The notes beneath the pieces were generated by a model that worked only from the letters and a program-made list of their open reading frames with translations, made no database searches and had not been told where the DNA came from. DNA of 64,000 nt. It comes from Neobacillus ginsengisoli (GTDB taxonomy: Bacteria > Bacillota > Bacilli > Bacillales_B > DSM-18226). Positions 27,334 through 37,453 of this stretch are shown here, piece by piece. Location of the stretch: contig NZ_JAUSTW010000001.1 of the NCBI RefSeq assembly GCF_030813055.1, positions 1 through 64,000 on the forward strand, in the 5' to 3' direction. How positions within the stretch are numbered: position 1 is the stretch's first letter; every line of letters begins with the position of its first letter. Both the position numbers and the translations under genes were made by a program.

Positions 27334-28917
27334 TTAGGCAATTGGGCCGCCTTTTTCTTCAATGTCGGCTGAAACGTTTGTGAATTTTTTAAAGTTCTCA
27401 CGGAATTTTTCCGCTAATTCTTTTGCTTTCTGTTCATAGGCAGCCGCATCCGACCATGTTTTATTTGGTTGGAGAACTTCATCAGGAACACCGGCAATGT
27501 GTAACGGAATATTTAAGCCGAAAATTTCATCCTTAACCGTTTCCACTTCATTCAATTCACCTTCAAGAGCAGCCTGCACCATTGCTCTTGTAAACATAAG
27601 CTTCATGCGGTTACCTACACCATATTCTCCCCCTGTCCAGCCTGTATTAACAAGGAAGACATTCGCATTATGCTCGAGTATTTTTTCACCGAGCATTTCC
27701 GCATACCGTGTCGCCGGCAATGGTAAGAACGGAGCTCCAAAGCAGGTTGAGAAGGTTGCCTGCGGAGAAGTGATTCCGCGTTCTGTCCCGGCAAGCTTGG
27801 AGGTATAACCGCTTAAGAAGTGATACATCGCTTGTTCCTTAGTTAATTTTGCAATTGGCGGTAATACTCCGAATGCGTCAGCAGTTAAGAAGATGATTGT
27901 GTTTGGATGACCCGCAATACTTGGCAGCACAATATTATCAATTGCATCAATTGGGTAAGCTGCACGAGTATTTTCTGTTAATGTGCCGTCATCATAATCA
28001 GCAATTCTCGATTCTTGATTAAGGGTCACATTTTCTAAAACTGTTCCAAAACGAATCGCATCAAAAATTTGCGGCTCTTTTTCACGGGAAAGATTAATGC
28101 ATTTTGCATAGCATCCGCCTTCAATGTTAAAGACGCCGTTTGATGACCAACCGTGCTCGTCATCGCCAATTAGCCGGCGATTAGGATCGGCAGATAATGT
28201 GGTTTTTCCTGTACCTGAAAGTCCAAAGAACAGGGCTACATCACCTTCTTGACCTACATTCGCAGAACAGTGCATGGATAAAATATTATTTTCAGGTAAC
28301 AAATAATTCATCACGGAAAAAATCGATTTTTTCATTTCACCTGCATATTCTGTCCCGCCAATTAAAACAGTCCTGCGTTCAAAAGAAATAATAATAAATG
28401 TTTCTGAGTTCGTACCGTCAACTGCTGGATCTGCTTTAAAATTTGGAGCAGAGATGACTGTGAATCCGGGATCATGTGCCAGTAATTCATCTTCATTTGG
28501 ACGAATAAACAATTGATGAACAAATAAATTATGCCAGGCATACTCATTAATTACCTGGATTGGCAATTGCGATTTTTTATCAGCGCCTGCAAATCCTTTA
28601 AAAACATAAATTTCGTTTTTTTGTTTTAAATAGTCTACTACCTTATTATAGAGGTTGTTGAATTTTTCCTCTGATATGGGTTGATTTGCACTCCAGGCAA
28701 TCTTATCTTTTGTTGATTCTTCACTAACAATAAATTTATCTTGGGGAGATCTCCCTGTGTATTTACCCGTGGATACCCGAATGGCTCCAGCAGAAGTTAA
28801 TGTCCCTTCGTTACGGCTTAAGATTTTTTCAACTAATTGGGGAACCGATAATTGCACTTGAACATGATTTTCTTTTAATAATTCATTTAATTCATTTGGA
28901 ATGTGAACAGAATTCAT
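27334..28917 (-). CDS. pckA: phosphoenolpyruvate carboxykinase (ATP) PckA
   Basis: PckA converts oxaloacetate and ATP to phosphoenolpyruvate, the entry to gluconeogenesis. It is 527 aa long, the B. subtilis length. The kinase-1a loop [11 protein letters not shown] (~235-245), kinase-2 [26 protein letters not shown] with the metal-binding Lys/His region, and [14 protein letters not shown] are all present. GGAAGG precedes the ATG. It is divergent from metK. Confidence 0.97.
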   Translation of the reverse strand: MNSVHIPNELNELLKENHVQVQLSVPQLVEKILSRNEGTLTSAGAIRVSTGKYTGRSPQDKFIVSEESTKDKIAWSANQPISEEKFNNLYNKVVDYLKQKNEIYVFKGFAGADKKSQLPIQVINEYAWHNLFVHQLFIRPNEDELLAHDPGFTVISAPNFKADPAVDGTNSETFIIISFERRTVLIGGTEYAGEMKKSIFSVMNYLLPENNILSMHCSANVGQEGDVALFFGLSGTGKTTLSADPNRRLIGDDEHGWSSNGVFNIEGGCYAKCINLSREKEPQIFDAIRFGTVLENVTLNQESRIADYDDGTLTENTRAAYPIDAIDNIVLPSIAGHPNTIIFLTADAFGVLPPIAKLTKEQAMYHFLSGYTSKLAGTERGITSPQATFSTCFGAPFLPLPATRYAEMLGEKILEHNANVFLVNTGWTGGEYGVGNRMKLMFTRAMVQAALEGELNEVETVKDEIFGLNIPLHIAGVPDEVLQPNKTWSDAAAYEQKAKELAEKFRENFKKFTNVSADIEEKGGPIA

Positions 28918-28969
28918 TTAAGGGGACCTTCCTTTTCCATGTATTTAAATGTGATAACATCTTATGATT

Positions 28970-28997
28970 AGTATAACACATTTATTCTAATAGTCTA
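28970..28997 (-). promoter_or_regulatory. candidate pckA promoter
   Basis: On the minus strand TAGACT (-35) and TATACT (-10) are separated by 16 bases, ~55 bases before the pckA start. Spacing is slightly short and the -35 is imperfect. In B. subtilis this gene is repressed by CcpN during glycolysis; I cannot place that site here. Confidence 0.45.
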
Positions 28998-29215
28998 TAC
29001 TAATTAGTAATTCAGATTGTATTTTATACTATATCCGCAAATTTGATGAATAGTTATTAAAAATCATTATTTTAAAAAAATATTCAAGATAAAAACGTAC
29101 TGCGCTTTTTTTAATTTGGGCTCAAACAAAAAATACTATTTAATTAGGAATGATAAATTGTATGTCCCTACTAAGGCGATTTTTTTATATTCCCGTTAAA
29201 TTTTGAAAAAATCCA
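28998..29215. other. intergenic region pckA / metK
   Basis: A strongly AT-rich spacer. Beyond the flanking promoters I see no gene or clear structure. Confidence 0.4.
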
Positions 29216-29245
29216 TTGACATTGTTCGATAATGTGCGGTATGAT
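29216..29245 (+). promoter_or_regulatory. metK promoter
   Basis: TTGACA at 29216 and TATGAT at 29240 are 18 bases apart. They lie just upstream of the SAM-I aptamer, so transcription would start near 29252. Confidence 0.75.
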
Positions 29246-29263
29246 TCATCCTTGAACGGATAC

Positions 29264-29402
29264 TCTCTTATCCCGAGCTGGTGGAGGGACAGGCCCTATG
29301 AAACCCAGCAACCTGCTATATGAGAAAAACGACCTCTTAATGGTCTTTTTCCTAGCGAAGGTGCTAATCTGACGCAAGGCTCTGACCTTGAACGATAAGA
29401 GT
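29264..29402 (+). ncRNA. SAM-I (S-box) riboswitch aptamer
   Basis: The P1 stem pairs CTCTTATC at 29264 with GATAAGAG ending at 29402. Conserved S-box blocks are present: GAGCTGGTGGAGGGAC, GGCCCTATGAAACCCAGCAACC, and GAAGGTGCTAATCTGACGC. It binds SAM and, when occupied, favours the downstream terminator, so metK is expressed when SAM is low. Confidence 0.95.
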
Positions 29403-29416
29403 GAAAGGCCCGGAAC

Positions 29417-29448
29417 AACCTTTCCTCACTGGTAAGGTTTTTTGTTTT
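29417..29448 (+). terminator. riboswitch-controlled terminator
   Basis: AACCTT pairs with AAGGTT around an 11-nt loop and is followed by a T run. The 5' arm follows the aptamer closely, as expected for the S-box expression platform. Confidence 0.8.
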
Positions 29449-29629
29449 GTATAAGTCCTTTTATGATAAGAGTTAGGAATAAAGCTTTTAGTTTATTCCC
29501 TTCTAATAAAAATCCTTTGTTTATTTCATACTATAAAGGGAATGAGTTCCGTATCAATGCACGAGGTTCAAGAAGTATTCCTGTAACCTTCTAAAACCTC
29601 GATTATCTCATATTATAGGAGGAATTCAG
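29449..29629 (+). promoter_or_regulatory. structured leader between riboswitch and metK
   Basis: This is 180 bases of leader after the riboswitch terminator. GGAATAAA 29476-29483 pairs with TTTATTCC 29492-29499. CGAGGTT 29562-29568 pairs with AACCTCG 29595-29601, with AGAAG/CTTCT nested inside. Neither hairpin has a U-run, so they are not simple terminators. They may affect mRNA stability or metK translation. Confidence 0.45.
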
Positions 29630-30832
29630 TTGTCAACAAAACGTCGTTTGTTCACTTCTGAATCAGTAACTGAAGGTCATCCTGATAAAATCTGTGACCA
29701 AATTTCTGATTCCATTTTAGATGCAATTTTAGCGAAGGATGCTAATGCTCGTGTTGCGGCAGAAACTTCAGTAACAACAGGACTGGTACTTGTAGCCGGT
29801 GAAATCACAACTTCTACTTACGTGGATATTCCAAAAATTGTTCGTGAAACGATTAAAGGTATCGGGTACAATCGTGCTAAATACGGCTTTGACTCTGAGA
29901 CTTGTGCCGTTTTAACTTCTATCGATGAACAGTCTCCGGACATTGCCATGGGTGTTGATCAGGCACTTGAAGCACGTGAAGGTCAAATGTCTGATGAACA
30001 AATTGAAGCAATAGGTGCAGGAGACCAAGGTTTAATGTTTGGTTTCGCTTGTAATGAGACAAAAGAGCTAATGCCTCTTCCAATTTCTCTAGCTCACAAG
30101 CTTGCACGCCGTTTAACAGAGGTTCGTAAAGAAGAGCTTCTTCCTTACCTCCGTCCGGATGGAAAAACTCAAGTAACAGTTGAATATGATGAAAACGACA
30201 AACCGGTTCGTATTGATACAATTGTTATTTCTACTCAACATCATCCGGAAGTCGCTTTAGAGCAAATTCAACGCAACCTAAAGGAATTTGTCATCAACCC
30301 GGTAGTTCCGGAAGAACTAATTGATGAAAACACAAAGTATTTCATTAACCCAACAGGCCGTTTCGTAATCGGCGGACCTCAAGGGGATGCAGGCTTAACC
30401 GGCCGTAAAATCATCGTTGATACGTACGGTGGATATGCTCGTCATGGCGGCGGTGCATTCTCCGGTAAGGATCCAACGAAGGTTGACCGTTCTGCAGCCT
30501 ATGCTGCACGTTATGTAGCTAAAAACATTGTCGCAGCAGGACTAGCTGAGAAATGTGAAGTACAGCTTGCCTATGCAATCGGTGTTGCTCGTCCGGTTTC
30601 AATTTCTGTGGATACATTCGGTACAGGCAAAGTCAGTGAAGATGTTTTAGTTGATCTGGTAAGTGAAAACTTTGACCTTCGTCCTGCCGGAATCATTAAC
30701 ATGTTGAACCTTCGCCGTCCAATTTACAAACAAACAGCAGCATACGGACATTTTGGACGTACTGATGTAGATCTTCCTTGGGAGCGCACTGATAAAGCAG
30801 ACTTATTGCGTGAACAAGCAGCAAATCGTTAA
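29630..30832 (+). CDS. metK: S-adenosylmethionine synthetase MetK
   Basis: MetK makes SAM from methionine and ATP. It is 400 aa long. ATP/metal contacts include [14 protein letters not shown] at the N-terminus, [12 protein letters not shown] (~115), and the P-loop-like [21 protein letters not shown] with [19 protein letters not shown]. The start is TTG 29630 preceded by AGGAGG. It is controlled by the upstream SAM-I riboswitch. Confidence 0.98.
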   Translation: MSTKRRLFTSESVTEGHPDKICDQISDSILDAILAKDANARVAAETSVTTGLVLVAGEITTSTYVDIPKIVRETIKGIGYNRAKYGFDSETCAVLTSIDEQSPDIAMGVDQALEAREGQMSDEQIEAIGAGDQGLMFGFACNETKELMPLPISLAHKLARRLTEVRKEELLPYLRPDGKTQVTVEYDENDKPVRIDTIVISTQHHPEVALEQIQRNLKEFVINPVVPEELIDENTKYFINPTGRFVIGGPQGDAGLTGRKIIVDTYGGYARHGGGAFSGKDPTKVDRSAAYAARYVAKNIVAAGLAEKCEVQLAYAIGVARPVSISVDTFGTGKVSEDVLVDLVSENFDLRPAGIINMLNLRRPIYKQTAAYGHFGRTDVDLPWERTDKADLLREQAANR

Positions 30833-30837
30833 AATAA

Positions 30838-30874
30838 AAGGGAGTTGCATTTTACATGTAACTCCCGTTTTTAT
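30838..30874 (+). terminator. metK terminator
   Basis: GGGAGTT pairs with AACTCCC, with an additional CA/TG pair inside, and is followed by GTTTTTATTTT. Confidence 0.85.
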
Positions 30875-31070
30875 TTTAACGTCTAAATGAACAGTATACG
30901 TCTTCAAATGCGAGGTTTAAGCAGGCTAAAATAGGTGAAAACTGAATGGTACCTTAAATTTCCTAACGTTCACAGTGCCATTTTTGCAAAAATAGTGGTA
31001 GTATTAGAGAGTATGTTTTTTGAAGTACGTCCTATATAGGATATTTAGAATGGAGTAGGTGAGGTACATA

Positions 31071-32963
31071 ATGTGTGGTTTTATTGGTTGTGTACACGAC
31101 AAAACACAAAACAATAGTGATGAACAAAAACAACAATTTAAAAATATGAACGATATTATTACCCATCGCGGCCCTGATGATGATGGTTTTTATTATGATG
31201 ACCATATTCAGTTTGGGTTTCGGCGTCTAAGTATTATCGATATTGAAAGCGGGCATCAACCGCTTACTTATGAAAATGAGCGCTACTGGATTATTTTTAA
31301 CGGCGAGGTTTATAACTATGTAGAGCTTCGTGAAGAACTTCAGAAAGTTGGTTTAAGCTTTGCAACGAGTTCTGATACAGAGGTTATTATTGCCCTCTAC
31401 AGTCACTTGAGAGAAAAAGCCGTGGAAAAACTTCGCGGGATGTTTGCGTTTGTCATTTGGGATAAACAAGAACAAACCCTATTCGGAGCAAGGGATCCTT
31501 TTGGAATTAAACCATTTTTCTATTTAGAAGATAGCGGAAAAACTTTCTTCGCTTCTGAAAAGAAAAGTATCTTACTGGCTCTTGAAAACGATGTACTTAA
31601 TTATGATTCCTTACAGCATTATTTAACCTATCAATTTGTTCCTGAGCCAAGCACGTTGTCGGAAGGCATTAAAAAGCTGGAGCCTGGACATTATTTTACA
31701 AAAAAAATTGGCTCTCCAATGGAAATGAACCGGTATTGGAAGGCGCATTTTAAACCTGTTCAAAAATCGGAACCGGATTTTATTAAAGAAATTAAAGATG
31801 TATTATTTGATTCTGTAAAAATGCATATGCGCAGTGACGTTCCGGTTGGTTCTTTTTTATCGGGCGGGATTGATTCATCCATCATTGCTTCTATTGCCAA
31901 AGAGTTTCATCCTTCCATCAAAACGTTTTCAGTTGGCTTTGAACGCAATGGCTTTAGCGAAATTGACGTTGCCAAAGAAACGGCTGAAAAGCTTGGTGTT
32001 GAGAATATCAGTTATGTAATCTCGCCGCAAGAGTATATGGATGAGCTGCCAAAAATTATGTGGCATATGGATGACCCTCTTGCAGACCCGGCGTGCGTTC
32101 CGCTTTATTTTGTGGCCCGTGAAGCAAGAAAGCATGTAACGGTTGTTCTATCAGGTGAAGGTGCCGATGAGCTTTTTGGCGGCTACAATATTTACCGTGA
32201 GCCGCAATCATTAGAAGTATTTAATAAAATTCCCCGTGTTGGAAAGGTTCTGTTAAAAGGGATTGCCAACATGATGCCGGAAGGTGCAAAAGGGAAGAGC
32301 TTCATTGAGCGCGGTGTTACTCCAATGGAAGAGCGCTACATCGGTAATGCGAAAATGTTCACTGAAGAAGAAAAACGTGAGCTTTTAACAGTATATCGTG
32401 AGGGATTAAATTATACTGATATTACGAAGCCGCTTTATATGGAATCCAGAGGCTACGATCCTGTCGATCGGATGCAATACATCGATATCCATACATGGAT
32501 GCGCGGTGATATTTTACTCAAGGCAGATAAAATGACGATGGCTCATTCGTTAGAGCTGCGCGTTCCTTTCCTTGATAAAGAAGTATTTGCAGCAGCATCA
32601 AAAATACCGACAAGCTTGAAAACAGCTAACAATACTACTAAATATATTTTACGAAAAGCAGCCGAAGGAATTGTCCCGGCACACGTGCTTGACCGTAAAA
32701 AACTAGGTTTCCCTGTCCCAATCCGTCATTGGCTGAAGGATGAAATGAATGAATGGGCGAAAACAATAATCCGTGAAAGCAATACGGATCATTTAATCAA
32801 TAAAACGTACGTATTGAGATTACTTGAAGACCATTGCCAAGGTAAAGCAGACAACAGCCGGAAAATTTGGACTGTTCTCATGTTCATGGTGTGGCACCAA
32901 GTGTATGTAGAAGAAAAGTATTCCTTTGCTGAGAAAAGAGTCCTTGAGACTGTTAATAACTAA
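31071..32963 (+). CDS. asnB: asparagine synthase (glutamine-hydrolysing) AsnB
   Basis: AsnB makes asparagine from aspartate, ATP and glutamine nitrogen. The start is set at ATG 31071 because class II amidotransferases use Cys2 (MCGFIGCV) as nucleophile after Met removal; a frame from 31059 would hide it. The N-terminal glutaminase domain has THRGPDDDG, FNGEVYNY and RDPFGIKP. The C-terminal synthetase domain has the PP-loop GSFLSGGIDSSI (~250) and VLSGEGADELFGGY. It is 630 aa, similar to B. subtilis AsnB. Confidence 0.97.
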   Translation: MCGFIGCVHDKTQNNSDEQKQQFKNMNDIITHRGPDDDGFYYDDHIQFGFRRLSIIDIESGHQPLTYENERYWIIFNGEVYNYVELREELQKVGLSFATSSDTEVIIALYSHLREKAVEKLRGMFAFVIWDKQEQTLFGARDPFGIKPFFYLEDSGKTFFASEKKSILLALENDVLNYDSLQHYLTYQFVPEPSTLSEGIKKLEPGHYFTKKIGSPMEMNRYWKAHFKPVQKSEPDFIKEIKDVLFDSVKMHMRSDVPVGSFLSGGIDSSIIASIAKEFHPSIKTFSVGFERNGFSEIDVAKETAEKLGVENISYVISPQEYMDELPKIMWHMDDPLADPACVPLYFVAREARKHVTVVLSGEGADELFGGYNIYREPQSLEVFNKIPRVGKVLLKGIANMMPEGAKGKSFIERGVTPMEERYIGNAKMFTEEEKRELLTVYREGLNYTDITKPLYMESRGYDPVDRMQYIDIHTWMRGDILLKADKMTMAHSLELRVPFLDKEVFAAASKIPTSLKTANNTTKYILRKAAEGIVPAHVLDRKKLGFPVPIRHWLKDEMNEWAKTIIRESNTDHLINKTYVLRLLEDHCQGKADNSRKIWTVLMFMVWHQVYVEEKYSFAEKRVLETVNN

Positions 32964-32971
32964 ATGGTAAT

Positions 32972-33015
32972 AAAAACGAGGCTGACTTATTTCATATAAG
33001 TCAGCCTCGTTTTTA
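32972..33015. terminator. bidirectional terminator asnB / ytoA
   Basis: AAAAACGAGGCTGACTTAT pairs with ATAAGTCAGCCTCGTTTTT around a short loop. It is long and perfect, with runs on both sides, between convergent genes. Confidence 0.93.
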
Positions 33016-33528
33016 TTGGGATTGAATTGACTTATAATACTGAGCTTTTTCTGCATATTCACGAACGATTCTTTCCATATCCTCAATATCATCAGGATTT
33101 AATTCTCTAATAACTTTAGCAGGTCTGCCAAATGCTAAGGTATTAGGAGGTATTTTCTTTCCTTGCGGAACAAGGCTGCCGGCACCGATGAAAGCACCTT
33201 CACCAATTTCTGCATTATCAAGGACTATGGAGCCCATTCCGATTAACGCCTTTTTTCTTATAATACAGCTATGAAGAATTACTTGATGACCAATGGTGAC
33301 CTCGTCTTCTAAAATAAGTGGATTATTAGGGCTTTGGTGTAAAACAGAGTTGTCTTGGATATTCACTTTATTTCCAATTTTCGTCGGAGCTACATCACCT
33401 CTGATGACTGTGTTAAACCAGACGCTCGACTCTTCACCAATTTCAACATCACCTGTAATGGTTACAAAATCCGCTAAAAAGGCAGATTCAGCAATTAAGG
33501 GGTATTTATCATTAAATGGGTAAATCAC
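33013..33528 (-). CDS. ytoA: gamma-carbonic anhydrase-like hexapeptide protein YtoA
   Basis: A 171-aa left-handed beta-helix protein of the gamma-CA / PaaY family. It has repeated hexapeptides and the metal-site His residues in NSVLHQSPN and GHQVILHSC. GRPAKVIRELNPDDI at the C-terminal end is typical. Catalytic activity of such Bacillus proteins is not certain. Confidence 0.88.
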   Translation of the reverse strand: MIYPFNDKYPLIAESAFLADFVTITGDVEIGEESSVWFNTVIRGDVAPTKIGNKVNIQDNSVLHQSPNNPLILEDEVTIGHQVILHSCIIRKKALIGMGSIVLDNAEIGEGAFIGAGSLVPQGKKIPPNTLAFGRPAKVIRELNPDDIEDMERIVREYAEKAQYYKSIQSQ

Positions 33529-33722
33529 AATTTTTCTCTCCTTTTTAATGAATCATGAAAGTAATTTAAGAAAACTTTTCCTATCTATGGTAAAGTACTT
33601 TCAACAGTACATGCAAATATTTACTCACCTAACACTGGATAATTCTTGCTGTTATACGTTCAAAGTGTAATAATGTTAAAATAAAAAAATATGGAGTTTT
33701 ATTTTTTAGGAGGAAAAGATAA

Positions 33723-34526
33723 ATGTGGAAGTGGGAAGCGGAAGGGGAAGCGAAAGCAGTCATTGTGATGGTTCATGGGGCAATGGAACACCACAGACGA
33801 TATGGCTGGCTCATTGAAATGTGGCGAACATCTGGTTTTCATGTGATAATGGCTGATCTTCCTGGACAAGGTATGACAACTAGATCCCGCAGGGGCCATA
33901 TTGATTCTTTTGATGAATACATATTTGAAGTAAAGGACTGGGTACAGGCAGCTTATCGTTATGATTTACCTGTATTTTTGCTTGGACACAGCATGGGAGG
34001 TTTAATCTCGATTCGTCTGCTTCAGGAGGAAAGGGTAAATATTGCTGGAGTCATACTATCCTCTCCATGCCTAGGTCTGGTTAAAACTCCATCCAAATTT
34101 TTAAGTGCTGTATCATATGGATTAAACGTGGTGTTTCCATCTTTAAGGATGAATTCTGGATTGACCGTTCAAATGGCAACAAGAAACCTAGATGTTTGTG
34201 AAGCAGATTCAAATGATACACTTTATGTAACAAAGGTTTCCATTAGGTGGTATCGCGAATTAGTGGCTGCCATAAAGCTTGCGTTCATGAATCTTGAGAA
34301 AACCTTTGATGTTCCAATGCTGGTTATGCAAGGCGGAGATGACAAGATCGTCAATAAAGCCACGGTCAAGCAATGGTTTAACCACGTGCCATTATCAGAA
34401 AAGAGATTTAAAGAATGGCCAAAATGCTACCATGAAATCTTTAATGAACCTGAACGCGAAGAGGTATTTGAATACGCAAAGGACTTTGTCAACAGCCAAT
34501 TAAAATCAATTGGTTATATTGTTTAA
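33723..34526 (+). CDS. ytpA: alpha/beta hydrolase / lysophospholipase-like YtpA
   Basis: A 267-aa serine hydrolase of the monoacylglycerol-lipase type. It has VHGAMEHHRRYGWL (oxyanion), nucleophile elbow GHSMGGLISIR (~96), Asp in MQGGDDKIVN and His in KCYHEIFNEPER. In B. subtilis YtpA is a phospholipase linked to the antibiotic bacilysocin. AGGAGG precedes ATG 33723. ytpB follows after 12 bases. Confidence 0.9.
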   Translation: MWKWEAEGEAKAVIVMVHGAMEHHRRYGWLIEMWRTSGFHVIMADLPGQGMTTRSRRGHIDSFDEYIFEVKDWVQAAYRYDLPVFLLGHSMGGLISIRLLQEERVNIAGVILSSPCLGLVKTPSKFLSAVSYGLNVVFPSLRMNSGLTVQMATRNLDVCEADSNDTLYVTKVSIRWYRELVAAIKLAFMNLEKTFDVPMLVMQGGDDKIVNKATVKQWFNHVPLSEKRFKEWPKCYHEIFNEPEREEVFEYAKDFVNSQLKSIGYIV

Positions 34527-34538
34527 AGGGGTGAAGGG

Positions 34539-35633
34539 ATGATGTTTTCCATGAAGCCAATCAGCCTCATGTCTCAGGTATACCGCAAAATAATCCCTGC
34601 CGTCCATCAAGAACTGGGTTATTGGAAAAGCCGCGCGGAAAAAATTCCGAACCCGGAGCTGCGAAATCAGGCTCTTGCCAGTATTGAGCATAAAACGTTT
34701 CACTGTGAAGGAGGGGCAATTCTCGCTTTAATGGCAGAGGAACATTACCAAAAGGCGGTAAAGTTTATTGTAGCCTATCAGACCATCAGTGACTACTTAG
34801 ATAATCTTTGTGACCGGAGTACTTCCCTTGACCCTAATGATTTTGCTGCGCTCCACGAATCAATGGCAGATGCATTAACATTGGAAGTCAGTGATAAAAA
34901 CTATTACAGGCTTCGAGCGGATCAAGATGATGGCAATTATTTAAAAGATCTATCAGAAACATGCCGTTCTGTTTTACGTGAAGTGAAACATTATGATTTA
35001 GTCAAGGATTATCTCCTTGAGCTTTGTGAGTATTATTGTGCCTTGCAAATTCACAAACATGTTGCCCATGAAGAACGGGTGCCTCGTTTAGAGAAATGGT
35101 TTCATAGCTATCAAAATAAACTGCCTGAGATGGAATGGTATGAATTTTCAGCATGCTCTGGATCGACATTGGGGATTTTTTGTTTGATTTCTTATGCGAT
35201 GCGAGGGGATTTTAAGGCTAGTGATGCTGAAAATATTCGCAAGGGATATTTTCCTTATATTCAAGGTTTGCATATCTTATTGGATTATTTCATCGATCAG
35301 GAGGAAGATTTGGCTGGCGGTGATTTGAATTTTTGTTTTTATTACGAAAATCATGAAAAGCTTTTTAATCGATTAAAGCACTTTGTTATGGAAGCTGACC
35401 GACATACAGAGTACCTTCCGCATAAAAAATTTCATCAGCTCATCAATCGGGGCTTATTAGGGATATATTTATCAGATAGTAAAGTCCGAAAGCAAAAAAA
35501 TGTCCGAAAGCTGGCAAAAAGGATTATTAAGTCCGGTGGAATCATCAGTTACTTCTTTTATGTAAATGGCCTTGCATACCGTTCATTTCAAAAATTCGTG
35601 CCCTCGTTTGTGATGAGGCTGATCTTAAAATGA
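34539..35633 (+). CDS. ytpB: tetraprenyl-beta-curcumene synthase YtpB
   Basis: A 364-aa DUF2600 protein. B. subtilis YtpB cyclises tetraprenyl diphosphate to tetraprenyl-beta-curcumene, a C35 terpene of spores and resting cells. Asp-rich segments that could bind the diphosphate-Mg complex are visible (TISDYLDNLCDRSTSLDPND near residue 90; LLDYFIDQEEDLAGGDLNFC near 250). It is probably co-transcribed with ytpA. Confidence 0.9.
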   Translation: MMFSMKPISLMSQVYRKIIPAVHQELGYWKSRAEKIPNPELRNQALASIEHKTFHCEGGAILALMAEEHYQKAVKFIVAYQTISDYLDNLCDRSTSLDPNDFAALHESMADALTLEVSDKNYYRLRADQDDGNYLKDLSETCRSVLREVKHYDLVKDYLLELCEYYCALQIHKHVAHEERVPRLEKWFHSYQNKLPEMEWYEFSACSGSTLGIFCLISYAMRGDFKASDAENIRKGYFPYIQGLHILLDYFIDQEEDLAGGDLNFCFYYENHEKLFNRLKHFVMEADRHTEYLPHKKFHQLINRGLLGIYLSDSKVRKQKNVRKLAKRIIKSGGIISYFFYVNGLAYRSFQKFVPSFVMRLILK

Positions 35634-35652
35634 AAAATCCAGGGCGCCAACT

Positions 35653-35709
35653 GTAAAATGTACCCTATAGAGTAGACACTTAAAAGTCTGCCTATAGGGG
35701 TACTTTACT
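35653..35709. repeat. 57-bp nested palindrome between ytpB and ytqB
   Basis: GTAAAATGTACCCTATAG on the left pairs with CTATAGGGGTACTTTAC on the right (one bulge, one mismatch). A second AGAC/GTCT pair lies inside. It lies between convergent genes but has no clear U-run. It could be a transcription stop, or a small mobile-element remnant made of two inverted ends. Confidence 0.6.
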
Positions 35710-35717
35710 GCGTGGTT

Positions 35718-36290
35718 TTATCTTTTTTCAATTGCGACAATAAAAGGCGGATTTTTTTGTTGATTAATAAATTGATACTGTAAAACATGTGCAGCTTTTT
35801 GATCAATTTGTTGGCAATAGTCGAGCAGAATATCCCGTTCAATAGCCCCTTCATCGTGACCATGATAAATGACAATGACAATTATTCCTTCGGGTGCCAT
35901 AATCTCTAATAACTGTTCAACCGCTGAAATTGTGGTTTCAGGTCGGGTCACAATTGCTTTATCACTTCCGGGTAAGTAGCCTAAGTTAAAAATTGCCCCG
36001 GTTACATTTCCATGATGTATGGAAGGGATATTTTCCAAAAGCTTTTCATGACCCTCATGAAAAAGTGTCACCCGCTCCAAAAGACCCTTCTGAATAAGTC
36101 TTTCTGTACTGGCGGTAATCGCTTCCTCTTGAATATCAAAACCAAATACCAAGCCATTTGCTCCAACCAGTTCGGCTAAAAATAACGTATCATGTCCATT
36201 TCCCAAGGTTGCATCAACAACAATATCTCCACGTCTAACAGCTTTTTCAAGTATTTTTTTAGCAAAGGGAAGAATTCGTTCTAATTTCAT
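35718..36290 (-). CDS. mnmM: tRNA wobble-uridine methyltransferase MnmM (YtqB)
   Basis: A 190-aa Rossmann-fold SAM methyltransferase (VVDATLGNGHDTLFLAELVG motif I, IFNLGYLPGSDKAIVT motif IV). B. subtilis YtqB has been described as MnmM, which methylates nm5s2U to mnm5s2U in tRNA. The start MKLERILPF at 36290 follows GGGAAG and lies 4 bases after the ytqA stop. The longer frame to 36356 overlaps ytqA and is rejected. Confidence 0.9.
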   Translation of the reverse strand: MKLERILPFAKKILEKAVRRGDIVVDATLGNGHDTLFLAELVGANGLVFGFDIQEEAITASTERLIQKGLLERVTLFHEGHEKLLENIPSIHHGNVTGAIFNLGYLPGSDKAIVTRPETTISAVEQLLEIMAPEGIIVIVIYHGHDEGAIERDILLDYCQQIDQKAAHVLQYQFINQQKNPPFIVAIEKR

Positions 36291-36294
36291 GCTG

Positions 36295-37248
36295 TTACTT
36301 CCCTTCCAAATAAAATTTACCCTGCCAGCTGTCTCTTCGCTTAAGTTCTGCATCAATGGAATTTAAAACTTCCCATTTGTTTACACTCCACATCGGACCA
36401 ACCATTAAATCAATCGGTCCATCACCCGTAATTCGATGAACAATCATTTCCGGCGGTAAAATTTCCAATTGGTCGCATACTAAGCTTACATAGTCCTCTT
36501 TAGAAAGGAATTCGAGCATTCCTTTTTCATATTGCTTCACCATTGGTGTACCTTTCAAAAGATGAAGCAAATGGATTTTAATGCCTTGCACATCCAAATT
36601 CGCTACTTCCCGAGCTGTTTCCATCATCATTTCATAAGATTCAAGCGGCAGGCCATTAATAATATGGGAGCAAATGCGGATTCCATGTTTTCTGAGCTTA
36701 TTCACGCCGTCAACATAGCATTGAAAATCATGAGCCCGATTGATGAGTAAGGCTGTACGTTCATGGACAGTCTGTAAACCAAGCTCGACCCATAGATAGG
36801 TTCGTTCGTTTAATTCCGCTAAATACTCAACGACATCATCGGGCAAACAATCCGGTCGTGTGGCAATCGACAACCCAACAACTCCATCATGTTCGAGGAC
36901 CTTCTCAAATTTTTCACGAAGAACCTCTACCGGGGCATGTGTATTTGTGTAGGCCTGAAAATAGGCCATGTATTTGCCGTCTCTCCATTTTGTATGCATC
37001 TTTTCTTTAATTTCGCGGAATTGTGTTTCCAGGGTCTCAGTCCGGTCACCGGCAAAATCCCCTGAACCGGCCGCACTGCAAAAGGTGCAGCCGCCATGAG
37101 CGACGGTACCATCACGGTTTGGACAGTCAAAGCCGCCATCGAGTGCCACTTTAAAAACCTTATGGCCAAATTGCCGGCGAAGGTGGTAATTCCATGTATG
37201 ATAACGTTTATCGTCCGAAGCATATAGAAAAGGTTTGGTCTGAAGCAT
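36295..37248 (-). CDS. mnmL: radical SAM protein YtqA (MnmL)
   Basis: A 317-aa radical SAM/Elp3-like protein. The FeS Cys cluster is in FDCPNRDGTVAHGGCTFC (~27-44), the spaced pattern known for the TIGR01212/YtqA group. It is paired with ytqB, and YtqA has been proposed as MnmL, which converts cmnm5s2U to nm5s2U. The start MLQTKPF at 37248 follows AAAGGAGG; the upstream in-frame ATG at 37284 lacks an RBS. Confidence 0.88.
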   Translation of the reverse strand: MLQTKPFLYASDDKRYHTWNYHLRRQFGHKVFKVALDGGFDCPNRDGTVAHGGCTFCSAAGSGDFAGDRTETLETQFREIKEKMHTKWRDGKYMAYFQAYTNTHAPVEVLREKFEKVLEHDGVVGLSIATRPDCLPDDVVEYLAELNERTYLWVELGLQTVHERTALLINRAHDFQCYVDGVNKLRKHGIRICSHIINGLPLESYEMMMETAREVANLDVQGIKIHLLHLLKGTPMVKQYEKGMLEFLSKEDYVSLVCDQLEILPPEMIVHRITGDGPIDLMVGPMWSVNKWEVLNSIDAELKRRDSWQGKFYLEGK

Positions 37249-37453
37249 GTCAGAAACCTCCTTTAATTTTAAAAATTTAAACACATAAATTCAATTTTAT
37301 CATGAAGTATATGACATATCCAATTGTACAAATTGGCAGCAATTATCGATAATCCTTTGTCATAGGAAAATGAATGGGGAACACAATAAGAAATGAAGCA
37401 GTGTGCTTCAAAGAAGGTTATTCCTAGTGCCACACATTTAAGGGGGTTCTTAG

